Assembly (NCBI GenBank): GCA_007123625.1
Contig: SKKS01000374.1
Location: 1-12,755, forward strand
Length of the DNA stretch: 12,755 nucleotides
Origin: Paracoccaceae bacterium
GTDB taxonomy: Bacteria; Pseudomonadota; Alphaproteobacteria; Rhodobacterales; Rhodobacteraceae
Reading direction: 5' to 3'
Part shown: piece after piece, positions 1-6,547 of the stretch
How positions within the stretch are numbered: the first letter of the stretch is position 1
Layout: every line of letters begins with the position of its first letter
Translations under genes and position numbers: made by a program
The notes under the pieces: model-generated
What the model was told of the DNA's origin: nothing
Seen by the model: only the letters and a program-made list of their open reading frames with translations
Database searches by the model: none

Positions 1-401
1 CCCGGCGTGCCGAAGAACGCGGCCAGGTCGCCACCGGCCAGCGCAGGCCCTGTGGCCACCGACGCGGGCGGCGCGGTCAGGGGGTCGATCCCCGTCAGCG
101 TGACCCGCGCCCCGCCCAGATCGGCGCGCCCCTCCAGCACCGGCGAGACCTGCCACCCCGCGCGCCGCAGCGCGACATAATCGCCCTGATCCACCCAACC
201 GCGCGGGTGTTCCAGCAGCGCAAGCTCGGCCCCGCCCAGGAACCCGGCAGCGCGGGCATAGGAGGCGCGCGCCTCGGCGTTGAGCGCCTGCACACCGGAC
301 CACAGCGCCGTGGCCAGCGCCAGCCCCATCAGCAACATGGCCAGCTGCAGTGGATTGCGTCGCCAGTGCGACAGAAGTGCACCCAGCGCGACCGCGCTCA
401 T
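1..401 (-). CDS. FtsX-like ABC transporter permease, 5' part (runs off window)
   Basis: This is the N-terminal 133 codons of an inner-membrane permease; the rest lies beyond position 1. It starts at an ATG whose last two bases overlap the TGA of the ATPase gene (ATGA overlap), which indicates translational coupling. Residues 1-17 are a short cytoplasmic lead (SHWRRNP), and about 18-39 form one hydrophobic segment (LQLAMLLMGLALATALW). A soluble stretch follows (LNAEARASYARAAGFLGG and onward), like the start of a MacB-type periplasmic domain. This matches the first membrane helix and periplasmic domain of YbbP/LolC/FtsX-like permeases, which work without a classical binding protein and extract or export lipids, lipoproteins or peptides. 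The substrate cannot be told. YbbP-like is preferred over LolC/E because of the SHWRRNPLQ opening and the YbbA-like partner, but this is inference. Confidence 0.82.
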   Translation of the reverse strand, partial: MSAVALGALLSHWRRNPLQLAMLLMGLALATALWSGVQALNAEARASYARAAGFLGGAELALLEHPRGWVDQGDYVALRRAGWQVSPVLEGRADLGGARVTLTGIDPLTAPPASVATGPALAGGDLAAFFGTP

Positions 402-1096
402 GGCGCCACCAGCCGCCCGGCGCGCAGGTGCGCCCGCGCCCCGCATCGCGCCGCCAGCCGGGGCGAATGCGTGACCAGCAGAAGCGCCGCGCCCGTTTCG
501 GCGGTGGTTTCCAGAAGCAGGTCCAGCACCGCATCGCCCGTGACCTCGTCCAGATTGCCGGTGGGTTCATCCGCCAGTACCAGCGCCGGGCGCGCGGCCA
601 GGCACCGGCCCACCGCCACCCGCTGCTGCTGCCCGCCCGAAAGTTGCTCAGGGTGGCGGCGCAGCAAATCCGCAATCCCCAGCCGTTCGGCCAGCCTGGC
701 CACGAACGCGGGATCATGCCGCCCGGCCAGCCGCGCCTGGAACGCCAGATTGCTGCCGACGTTCAGCGAGGGGATCAGGTTGAACTGTTGGAAAACCAGA
801 CCGACACCGCCCCGGCGCAAGGCGGCGCGCCCTGCGTCGTCGGTGCCGGTCATGGGTCGGCCCGCGATCTCGACCGTGCCGCTGTCGGCAGGTTCCAGCC
901 CGGCGCAGATGTGCAGAAGCGTGCTCTTGCCGCTGCCCGATTCGCCGGTCAGCGCCATGCTCTGCCCACGTTCCAGCCCGAGCGAGACATCGTCCAGCAC
1001 CCGCAACGGCCCTTCGCCGGTGGCGAAGCTCTTTACAAGCGCGTCGACCCGCAAGGCAGGCGCGTTCGGATCAACGGGGTCAGGGCGCTCACGCAT
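398..1096 (-). CDS. ABC transporter ATP-binding protein (YbbA/LolD-like)
   Basis: A 232-residue cytoplasmic ATPase that powers the permease encoded directly downstream. All ABC motifs are present in order: Walker A GESGSGKST at 51-59, Q-loop Q103 in VFQQFNLIP, signature LSGGQQQR at 152-159, Walker B LVLADEP at 172-178, D-loop NLD at 181-183 and H-loop H210. The length and the LIPSLNV segment after the Q-loop fit the MacB/LolD/YbbA subgroup rather than importer ATPases. The start at 1096 is the only sensible one before Walker A; upstream bases show no clear Shine-Dalgarno, so initiation may be weak. It is divergent from the VOC gene across a 162-bp gap. An exact partner such as TesA, the neighbour of YbbA in E. 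coli, is not visible here. Confidence 0.9.
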   Translation of the reverse strand: MRERPDPVDPNAPALRVDALVKSFATGEGPLRVLDDVSLGLERGQSMALTGESGSGKSTLLHICAGLEPADSGTVEIAGRPMTGTDDAGRAALRRGGVGLVFQQFNLIPSLNVGSNLAFQARLAGRHDPAFVARLAERLGIADLLRRHPEQLSGGQQQRVAVGRCLAARPALVLADEPTGNLDEVTGDAVLDLLLETTAETGAALLLVTHSPRLAARCGARAHLRAGRLVAP

Positions 1097-1247
1097 GCTT
1101 AGGTTCTAGCGCGCGCCCGGGTCCCCGGCCAGAGCGCACAAGCAGACGTGCACCCATGCACAAGAAGCCTGCGCAACTTCGCATTTATGAACACATGGCG
1201 CGCGCCTAGATTGGGATCAGCACGCGCAGAAGCGCGATTCCCTTTGC

Positions 1248-1253
1248 AGGAGG
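1248..1253 (+). promoter_or_regulatory. Shine-Dalgarno site fixing the VOC gene start
   Basis: A perfect AGGAGG lies 5 bases before the ATG at 1259. The same reading frame stays open back to an ATG at 1148, but that one lacks a ribosome binding site and would add 37 unconserved-looking residues. This site therefore decides the start. Confidence 0.85.
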
Positions 1254-1258
1254 CAAGC

Positions 1259-2170
1259 ATGCCCACCACCGACCCGACACCCATCACCGGACTTCACCAT
1301 ATCACCGCGATTTCGGGGCCGCCCCAACCGAATGTCGATTTCTATGTCCGCGATCTGGGCCAGCGGCTGGTCAAGAAAACGGTCAACTTCGACGCTCCCG
1401 ATGTCTGGCACCTGTATTATGGTGATCACGACGCCACGCCGGGGTCGATCCTGACGTTTTTTCCCTTTATTGGCGCCCGGCGCGGGCATGCGGGGCCCGG
1501 CATGACCTCGGCCTTTGGCTATGGCGTGGCCCCCGATACGTTCGACAGCTTCGCCGGGCGGCTGAAAGGGACACTCACCGAGCGTTTCGGCGCAAAGGTG
1601 CTGCGGCTGTCCGATCCGGACGGGCTGGCGGTGGAGCTGGTCGCCGACGCGGATGCCGACAACACGCCCGGCGCCTTTCACTCGGCCACGCTGTGGTTGA
1701 ACGATCCGGAACCGACCGCACGGCTGCTGGCCGACGGCTTCGGCTATGCCGAGGCCGGAACCGAGCGCAGCGCAGGCGGTGAGCGGCTGCGCATGGAACT
1801 GCCGGGCACGGGGCCGGGCCGGATCATCGACCTCTGGCGCGCCGATGCGACCGAGCGCAGCATTCCCGGTGCCGGAACGATCCATCACATCGCGTTCCGG
1901 GCGCGCGACGATGCCCATCAGGACGACCTGCGCGAACGGCTGATCGGCCTTGGCATGGACGTGACGCCGCGTATCGACCGGCAGTATTTCAACGCCATCT
2001 ACTTCCGTGAACCGGGCGGTGTGCTGTTCGAGGTGGCGACCGATCCGCCGGGCTTCGCCATCGACGAGGCCCCCGACGCGTTGGGCACCGCGCTCAAGCT
2101 GCCTCCGCAATACGAGCCGCGACGCGCGCAGATCGAACGCGTGCTGCCGCCCTTCAAGGTGCCCGGATGA
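1259..2170 (+). CDS. VOC-family ring-cleaving dioxygenase-like protein (MhqO/PcpA/LinE-like)
   Basis: A 303-residue cytoplasmic protein with two vicinal-oxygen-chelate halves. The first opens with GLHHITAIS (residues 11-19), followed by NVDFYVRDLGQRLVKKTVNFD. The second contains TIHHIAFRA (207-215) and GGVLFEVATDPPGFAID (253-269). By comparison with PcpA/LinE hydroquinone dioxygenases, H14, H210 and E258 are the expected Fe(II) ligands, and all three are present. Family members open hydroquinone-type rings with O2, and Bacillus MhqA/MhqO proteins are induced by quinones and catechols. The length fits the roughly 310-residue family. The gene overlaps the following hydrolase by 4 bp (ATGA). The fold and ligands are clear; the true substrate is not, and many homologues are annotated simply as glyoxalase/bleomycin-resistance proteins. 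Confidence 0.88.
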   Translation: MPTTDPTPITGLHHITAISGPPQPNVDFYVRDLGQRLVKKTVNFDAPDVWHLYYGDHDATPGSILTFFPFIGARRGHAGPGMTSAFGYGVAPDTFDSFAGRLKGTLTERFGAKVLRLSDPDGLAVELVADADADNTPGAFHSATLWLNDPEPTARLLADGFGYAEAGTERSAGGERLRMELPGTGPGRIIDLWRADATERSIPGAGTIHHIAFRARDDAHQDDLRERLIGLGMDVTPRIDRQYFNAIYFREPGGVLFEVATDPPGFAIDEAPDALGTALKLPPQYEPRRAQIERVLPPFKVPG

Positions 2171-2838
2171 ACGGCCCCCACGCCGCCGCGCCGCAGATCC
2201 GGCTTGGTGCCGGAGCGCCTGGTCTGGGGCTGGTGCTTGCGCATGGGCGCGGTGCCTCGGCGCGCGACATCCTCGGGCTGGGGCAGGCGATCGCACCCGA
2301 AGGCACCGCCATGATCGCCCCCGAGGCAGCGGGCAACAGCTGGTGGCCGGTCAGCTTTCTGGCGCCGATGGCACAGCTTCAGCCTTGGCTGGACTCGGCG
2401 CTCGACGCGCTGGAGCGCGCGGTTGCCGCACTGCAGGCCGAAGGGCTGGCGCAGGACCGGATCGCACTGGCCGGGTTTTCGCAAGGGGCGTGTCTGGCGC
2501 TGGAATACGCCGCGCGACGCGGCGGACGGTGGCACGCGGTGATCGCGCTCTCGGGCGGGCTGGTCGGCACCGCCGATGACGTTGGCGCGTCGGACCCGGC
2601 GCTTTACGGGTATGCGGGCAAGCAGCTGGACTACACCTCCCGGCTGGACGAGGTGCCGGTGCTCATGGCCTGCCATGACCGCGACCCGCATATTCCCCGC
2701 GCCCGCCTTGAAGACAGCGCGCGAGTGCTCCAGGGGCTGGGCGCCAGCGTAGACCTGCGCGTGCACCCCGGCGCGGGCCATGGCGCGGGGCCGGGCGATC
2801 TGGAGGCCGCGCAGGCCTTGCTCCGTCCGGCACGGTAA
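2167..2838 (+). CDS. phospholipase/carboxylesterase-type alpha/beta hydrolase (MhqD-like)
   Basis: A 223-residue serine hydrolase of the phospholipase/carboxylesterase (Abhydrolase_2) family. The nucleophile elbow GFSQG places Ser105. An acid lies in CHDRDPHIP (D173) and the histidine in PGAGHG (H205), completing the triad with family spacing. LAHGRGAS (24-31) gives the oxyanion-side loop. The ATG overlaps the stop of the VOC gene, so the two are translated together, which suggests that the hydrolase handles the ester, thioester or ring-cleavage product formed or detoxified by its partner. Bacillus subtilis MhqD is a homologous hydrolase in the same quinone-response regulon as MhqO. No signal peptide; cytoplasmic. 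A generic esterase role unrelated to quinones remains possible. Confidence 0.88.
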   Translation: MNGPHAAAPQIRLGAGAPGLGLVLAHGRGASARDILGLGQAIAPEGTAMIAPEAAGNSWWPVSFLAPMAQLQPWLDSALDALERAVAALQAEGLAQDRIALAGFSQGACLALEYAARRGGRWHAVIALSGGLVGTADDVGASDPALYGYAGKQLDYTSRLDEVPVLMACHDRDPHIPRARLEDSARVLQGLGASVDLRVHPGAGHGAGPGDLEAAQALLRPAR

Positions 2839-2861
2839 CGCGCGCAGGCCTTCGTGTCGGC

Positions 2862-2896
2862 CCGTCCGGGGCGCGCGCTTGTCGCGGCCCGGACGG
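2862..2896 (+). terminator. strong GC hairpin after the VOC-hydrolase operon
   Basis: CCGTCCGGG (2862-2870) pairs perfectly with CCCGGACGG (2888-2896), a 9-bp all-Watson-Crick stem. The 17-nt loop can form its own inner CGCG/CGCG stem (2874-2877 with 2883-2886). It lies 24 nt after the hydrolase stop, where a transcript end is expected. No T tract follows, so it is not a canonical intrinsic terminator; it may be an RNA 3'-end stabiliser or a Rho-assisted end. It also sits just before the G-quadruplex motif. Confidence 0.45.
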
Positions 2897-2914
2897 CGCC
2901 CGCTAGGGGGACAT

Positions 2915-2929
2915 GGGTGGGTGGGAGGG
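2915..2929 (+). promoter_or_regulatory. G-quadruplex motif upstream of the crcB pair
   Basis: GGGTGGGTGGGAGGG: four G-triplets separated by single-base loops (T, T, A), with a further G5 run four bases upstream (2906-2910). Single-nucleotide loops are the class known to give very stable parallel quadruplexes in DNA and RNA. It lies on the coding strand 78 nt before the crcB start, so it would be in the mRNA leader if transcription begins upstream of it, or in the promoter DNA otherwise. The motif is seen directly; any regulatory role is inference. Confidence 0.5.
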
Positions 2930-3007
2930 TCCGCCGAGCGGGCGCTTCAACTCCAGCCTTCCGCGCAGCAAACTTGCATCGGCAAACGACCGCGTTATGG
3001 CTGAGGC

Positions 3008-3415
3008 ATGGACTTCTCGGTAGTCACCTTCATGTTGATCGCGCTGGGCGGCGGCCTTGGCAGCATGGCGCGGGCCGCTGTGTCCGGGCTGGTCAACCGG
3101 CATGGCCACCCTGCCTGGGGAACCTTCGTGGTGAATGTTTCGGGCGGGTTCCTGATCGGCGCGGGCTTCGCGCTGTTTCTGATGCAGGTCGGCGTTTTCA
3201 ATGCCGCCCACGGCTGGGAAGTCACCGCGTGGGAGGTCTTTGCCATCGGACTTCTGGGCGGCTACACGACCGTGTCGAGCTTCGCGCTTCAGACGCTCGA
3301 TTTGTGGCGCGCGGGCGCGGTACGGGCGGCGGCGGTGAATGCGCTGGGCTCGTTGCTGATGTGTCCGCTGGCGGCGGCAATGGGCGCGGGGTTCGTGCAT
3401 GTGGTGGGGGGATAA
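3008..3415 (+). CDS. crcB: CrcB/Fluc fluoride channel subunit 1
   Basis: A 135-residue, four-helix inner-membrane protein of the Fluc family, which exports fluoride passively as an antiparallel dimer. Visible family motifs: GGGLGSMAR (14-22), GTFVVNVSGGFLIG with the pore Asn N43, and GLLGGYTTVSSFALQT (81-96). The TTFSTF signature is altered: the first Phe-box residue is Val89, while Phe92 is kept. It is followed 4 bp later by a second crcB gene with an intact box, suggesting a heterodimer. The ATG at 3008 has GAGG only 1 nt away, too close for normal Shine-Dalgarno use; Met9 (3032) is the alternative start but has no site either. An out-of-frame ATG at 2997 was ignored. Confidence 0.88.
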   Translation: MDFSVVTFMLIALGGGLGSMARAAVSGLVNRHGHPAWGTFVVNVSGGFLIGAGFALFLMQVGVFNAAHGWEVTAWEVFAIGLLGGYTTVSSFALQTLDLWRAGAVRAAAVNALGSLLMCPLAAAMGAGFVHVVGG

Positions 3416-3419
3416 GGCA

Positions 3420-3800
3420 ATGCTGCGCGATTTCCTGGCCATCGGCGCAGGCGGGGCGTTGGGCGCCGCGCTGCGCTACGTGCTGAGCATCGCCACACTG
3501 TCGGTCCTGGATCAGGCGTTCCTGTTCGGCGCGGCCCCGGCCAATGTGCTGGGCGCGCTTGCCATCGGCTGGCTGGCAGCCAGCCAGCTGCCCTCAGCCT
3601 GGCGCCCGTTTCTTCTGACCGGATTCTGCGGGGGGTTCACCACGTTTTCGCTGTTCAGCCTGGAACTGCTGGTCCTGCTTGAGTCCGGGCGCTTGGCGCT
3701 GGCGGTCGCCTACGGGCTGGGTTCGGTCGCGGTCTGGATCGCGGCGGTCTGGATCGGGTTCCGGCTGGGTGGCCGTGCAAAGCGCGCGGACAACGCATGA
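3420..3800 (+). CDS. crcB: CrcB/Fluc fluoride channel subunit 2
   Basis: A 126-residue four-helix Fluc protein. GAGGALGAALRYVL (9-22), PANVLGALAIG with N42, and GFCGGFTTFSLFSLEL (68-83) match the family closely; both Phe-box residues (F76, F79) are present. TM4 (LAVAYGLGSVAVWIAAVWIG) is typical, and the tail is basic (GGRAKRADNA). The start at 3420 is chosen because it lies 4 nt after the stop of the first crcB; an in-frame ATG at 3399 would overlap that gene and add seven residues (MWWGDKA) before the usual family N-terminus. Together with the preceding gene it probably forms a two-subunit channel in which this subunit supplies the complete fluoride-coordinating Phe box. The end converges on the DUF3035 gene, 62 bp away. 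Confidence 0.93.
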   Translation: MLRDFLAIGAGGALGAALRYVLSIATLSVLDQAFLFGAAPANVLGALAIGWLAASQLPSAWRPFLLTGFCGGFTTFSLFSLELLVLLESGRLALAVAYGLGSVAVWIAAVWIGFRLGGRAKRADNA

Positions 3801-3862
3801 AACGCCCCCCCAGACGCGCTGTCAGTGCGCCAACTGTCCGATCAAATGCTTGTTCTTCCGGA

Positions 3863-4396
3863 TCAGTCGCGCGGGTCGGGCGGTGCGCCCGGGGTCTGCA
3901 CACCGCGGGCGCGCCAGCGTTCAAGCTCCGCATACCGGTCAAGCGCCATCACCCGGTAATTCTGGTGATAGACATTGACTGCAAACATCCGCTCCAGCAA
4001 ACGCCCGCGATTGGCGCGGCGGAATTCCAGATCCTCGGCCGCGAGCTGGTCGCGGATGCCCGCGCTGGTGCCGAAGCGCCCCGCGCGCGACACCAATGCG
4101 CCATCGGCAGCGGGCACCGCCGAGGACAGCGCCGCCGCACGCGATCCACCCAGCGCCACGGCGATGTCGGCACGTGGCTGCGGGTCGGCGCGGTTGGTCC
4201 CGCCGGGCGTTGGGTCGGGCAGGGCATCCATCCGGTCGGGCATTTCCAGAGGCCGGGTCGGCACGATCGAGAACTCGTCCGGGCTGCGGGTTTCCCCGGC
4301 GGCGTGCATCAGGCGCGGCTCGTCGGAGCCGCCGCATCCGGCCAGCGCCAGAACCGCCACTGCCGTCGCCCCCAGAACCGCCCTCGCGCGCTGCAT
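3863..4396 (-). CDS. DUF3035-type lipoprotein
   Basis: A 177-residue predicted lipoprotein. The N-terminus has a basic lead (MQRAR), a hydrophobic core (AVLGATAVAVLALAG) and a lipobox LAGC with the lipidated Cys at residue 21, then a glycine/serine linker. Residues 42-65 (SPDEFSIVPTRPLEMPDRMDALPDP) resemble the conserved segment of DUF3035 proteins found in alphaproteobacteria, whose function is unknown. The C-terminus is charged and arginine-rich. The ATG at 4396 is preferred over an open frame reaching 4498 because it has a strong AGGAAGGGG site and puts the signal peptide at the N-terminus. It lies 76 bp downstream of lspA, whose product would process it. The mature protein is probably anchored in the inner or outer membrane, facing the periplasm. 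Confidence 0.82.
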   Translation of the reverse strand: MQRARAVLGATAVAVLALAGCGGSDEPRLMHAAGETRSPDEFSIVPTRPLEMPDRMDALPDPTPGGTNRADPQPRADIAVALGGSRAAALSSAVPAADGALVSRAGRFGTSAGIRDQLAAEDLEFRRANRGRLLERMFAVNVYHQNYRVMALDRYAELERWRARGVQTPGAPPDPRD

Positions 4397-4403
4397 GTGC
4401 CTG

Positions 4404-4412
4404 CCCCTTCCT
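4404..4412 (-). promoter_or_regulatory. Shine-Dalgarno site of the lipoprotein gene
   Basis: Reading on the minus strand, AGGAAGGGG lies 7 nt before the ATG at 4396. It chooses this start over the in-frame upstream extension, which overlaps the non-coding gap after lspA. Confidence 0.7.
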
Positions 4413-4472
4413 GCCGTTTCGAAAGTCTGTTTAACCGATCTTCCGCCAGTCGTCACGGGGTGTTCTTGGACG

Positions 4473-4943
4473 TCAGGGGGTCTTCTTGCGTCCGGCAAAG
4501 ACGATCAGCAACCCAGCGCCGGCAAAGATCGCCACATCGGCGATGTTGAACGCATAGGGGTTGTTGATCCCGCAGCAGCTCATGTTGATGAAGTCCGCCA
4601 CCGCGCCATAGCGCAGCCGGTCAATCACATTTCCCAGCGCGCCCCCCACCAGCAGCCCCGCCGCAACCTGGGTCATGGCATTGTCGCGCTCGCGCCAGGC
4701 CCAGGCCAGCACCCACCCGCAGATGGCGGCGGCCAGCGCGATCAGCACCCAGCGCATCGCGTCGGACCCGCCCCCGAACAGGCCGAAGTTGATGCCGGTG
4801 TTCCACGCCATGGTGAAGTTCAGGTACGGCGGAAACACCTCGACATACAGGCGCTGCGGCAGCGCCATGCGCTCGATCACCGCCCATTTGCTGGCCTGAT
4901 CCGCCAGCAGGGTGACAACGAAGGTGCCGATCAGCAACCGCAT
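4473..4943 (-). CDS. lspA: lipoprotein signal peptidase (signal peptidase II)
   Basis: A 156-residue inner-membrane aspartyl protease that cleaves the signal peptide of diacylglyceryl-prolipoproteins. Conserved parts in order: TLLADQASKWAV (11-22), FTMAWNTGINFGLF (43-56), GGALGNVIDRLRYGAVADFI (100-119) and FNIADVAIFAGA (132-143). The catalytic aspartates are D117 and D136. Four hydrophobic helices fit the family, as does the length. The ATG at 4943 lies one base after the purH stop (TGA-G-ATG), so translation is probably coupled; an in-frame upstream Met would overlap purH and spoil the usual N-terminus. The Cys-Cys pair at 123-124, between the two catalytic aspartates, is probably a lineage feature. 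The next gene encodes a lipoprotein, a likely substrate. Confidence 0.96.
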   Translation of the reverse strand: MRLLIGTFVVTLLADQASKWAVIERMALPQRLYVEVFPPYLNFTMAWNTGINFGLFGGGSDAMRWVLIALAAAICGWVLAWAWRERDNAMTQVAAGLLVGGALGNVIDRLRYGAVADFINMSCCGINNPYAFNIADVAIFAGAGLLIVFAGRKKTP

Positions 4944-4944
4944 C

Positions 4945-6528
4945 TCAGTGCCGGAAATGGCGTTGGCCGGTGAACACCATCGCCAGCCCCGCCGCATCTG
5001 CGGCGGCGATCACGTCGTCGTCGCGCATGGACCCGCCGGGCTGAATGATGGCGCGCGCGCCGGCCTCGGCCGCTGCCAACAGCCCGTCCGCAAAGGGAAA
5101 GAACGCATCCGACGCCACGACCGACCCCGCCGCCGGGGTGGCAGGCAGGCCCAGCGCATCGGCCATGTCCTGTGCCTTGCGCGCGGCAATGCGGGTGCTG
5201 TCCACGCGGCTCATCTGTCCGGCACCGATCCCCACGGTGGCGCCGTCCTTCGCATAGACGATGGCGTTGGATTTCACATGCTTCGCCACCTTCCACGCGA
5301 ACAGCAGGTCGGCAAGTTCCGCATCCGTCGGCGCACGCTGCGTGACCACCTTCAGGTCCGCCGCGCCGATCACGCCATTGTCGCGGCCCTGCACCAGGAA
5401 CCCGCCCGACACCTGCTTGATCATCTGCCCCGGCGCGGCCGGGTCCGGCAGCGCATCGGTGGTCAGCAGGCGCAGGTTCTTCTTTGCGGCAAAGACCGCG
5501 CGGGCGGCGTCATCGGCGCCGGGAGCGATCACGACTTCGGTGAAAATCTCGACGATCCGTTCGGCGGTCGGCCCGTCCAGCACCTGGTTCAGCGCGACGA
5601 TCCCGCCAAAGGCGCTGGTCCGGTCGCAGTCAAAGGCGCGGGCATAGGCTTCGGCCAGGGTCGCGCCGGTGGCCACGCCGCAAGGGTTGGCGTGCTTGAT
5701 GATCGCGCAAGCAGGCACAGTGGGGTCGAATTCGGCTACCAGCTCGAACGCGGCGTCGGTGTCGTTGAGGTTGTTGTACGACAGCTCCTTGCCCTGCCAT
5801 TGTTGCGCGGTGGCGACGCCGGGGCGGGTGGTGTCGCTGACAAGAAAGGCCGCGCTCTGGTGCGGGTTCTCGCCATAGCGCAGGCTCTGCGCGCGCCGCC
5901 CGCCGAACACCTGCCGCCGCGGCGCATTGCCGAAGTGCTGCGCCATCCAGCCCGAAACGGCCGCGTCATAGGCGGCGGTACGTTCATAGACCGTCTGCGC
6001 CAACCGCTGCCGAAATGCCAGGCCGGTTGCCCCGCCGGTCGCGCCGAGTTCGTCTAGCAGGGCGCCATAATCTTCGGGGTCGGTCACCACCGCCACATGG
6101 GCGTGGTTCTTGGCCGCCGCGCGCAACATGGCCGGGCCACCGATGTCGATGTTCTCGATCGTTTCCTCGGGGCTTGCGCCGCGCGTGACGGTGGCCTCGA
6201 ACGGATAGAGGTTGACCACCAGAAGGTCGATGGGCGCGATCCCGTGCACCTCCATCGCCGCCGCGTGGCCGGGATTGTCGCGAAGCGCCAGCAACCCGCC
6301 ATGTACCATCGGATGCAGGGTCTTGACCCGGCCATCCATCATTTCCGGAAATCCCGTCACCTCGGACACGTCGCGCACGCGCAGCCCGGCATCCCGCAGG
6401 GTCGCGGCGGTGCCCCCGGTGGACAGCAACTCGATCCCGTGTCCGGCCAGCGCCTGGCCCAGATCGACCAGTCCGGCCTTGTCGGATACCGAAATCAGCG
6501 CGCGGCGGATCAGGACGGGGTCGGGCAT
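4945..6528 (-). CDS. purH: bifunctional AICAR formyltransferase / IMP cyclohydrolase
   Basis: A 527-residue cytoplasmic enzyme for the last two steps of de novo purine synthesis: it formylates AICAR with 10-formyl-tetrahydrofolate, then closes the ring to IMP. The N-terminal MGS-like cyclohydrolase domain (about 1-195) shows SVSDKAGL (13-20), STGGTA (36-41) and GRVKTLHPMVHGG (66-78). The transformylase domain shows RYGENPHQ (217-224), LSYNNLNDTDAA (249-260) and the catalytic pair K278-H279 in KHANPCG, then FGGIVALNQ. Length is normal and no residue looks missing. The ATG at 6528 has GAAGGAG 5 nt upstream, so the longer open frame to 6591 is rejected. It sits 19 bp after the heparinase-like gene and 1 bp before lspA. 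Confidence 0.97.
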   Translation of the reverse strand: MPDPVLIRRALISVSDKAGLVDLGQALAGHGIELLSTGGTAATLRDAGLRVRDVSEVTGFPEMMDGRVKTLHPMVHGGLLALRDNPGHAAAMEVHGIAPIDLLVVNLYPFEATVTRGASPEETIENIDIGGPAMLRAAAKNHAHVAVVTDPEDYGALLDELGATGGATGLAFRQRLAQTVYERTAAYDAAVSGWMAQHFGNAPRRQVFGGRRAQSLRYGENPHQSAAFLVSDTTRPGVATAQQWQGKELSYNNLNDTDAAFELVAEFDPTVPACAIIKHANPCGVATGATLAEAYARAFDCDRTSAFGGIVALNQVLDGPTAERIVEIFTEVVIAPGADDAARAVFAAKKNLRLLTTDALPDPAAPGQMIKQVSGGFLVQGRDNGVIGAADLKVVTQRAPTDAELADLLFAWKVAKHVKSNAIVYAKDGATVGIGAGQMSRVDSTRIAARKAQDMADALGLPATPAAGSVVASDAFFPFADGLLAAAEAGARAIIQPGGSMRDDDVIAAADAAGLAMVFTGQRHFRH

Positions 6529-6533
6529 GGGGG

Positions 6534-6540
6534 CTCCTTC
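6534..6540 (-). promoter_or_regulatory. Shine-Dalgarno site of purH
   Basis: GAAGGAG on the minus strand, 5 nt before the purH ATG, within the 19-bp gap after the heparinase-like gene. It fixes the purH start and allows independent initiation inside the polycistron. Confidence 0.75.
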
Positions 6541-6547
6541 GCAGCGG

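Noticed and set aside
2974..3000. Promoter giving a leaderless crcB transcript (TTGCAT ... TTATGG)
   Set aside because: The -35-like box is fair, but the spacer is 15 nt and the -10 match is very poor. The spacing to the ATG is suggestive only.
2839..3007. Fluoride riboswitch (crcB motif) upstream of the crcB genes
   Set aside because: The position is right, and an ATGG occurs near 2913, but I could not find the conserved pseudoknot pairing or the consensus GGNNATGG...CC followed by the paired CTGAT-type region. The G-rich tract instead fits a quadruplex. A covariance-model search for the fluoride riboswitch would settle this.
4912..6057. Long plus-strand open frame of 381 codons opposite purH
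   Set aside because: It lies entirely over purH and the lspA start, has no family features, and is rich in His/Arg/Gly as expected for an antisense frame in GC-rich DNA.
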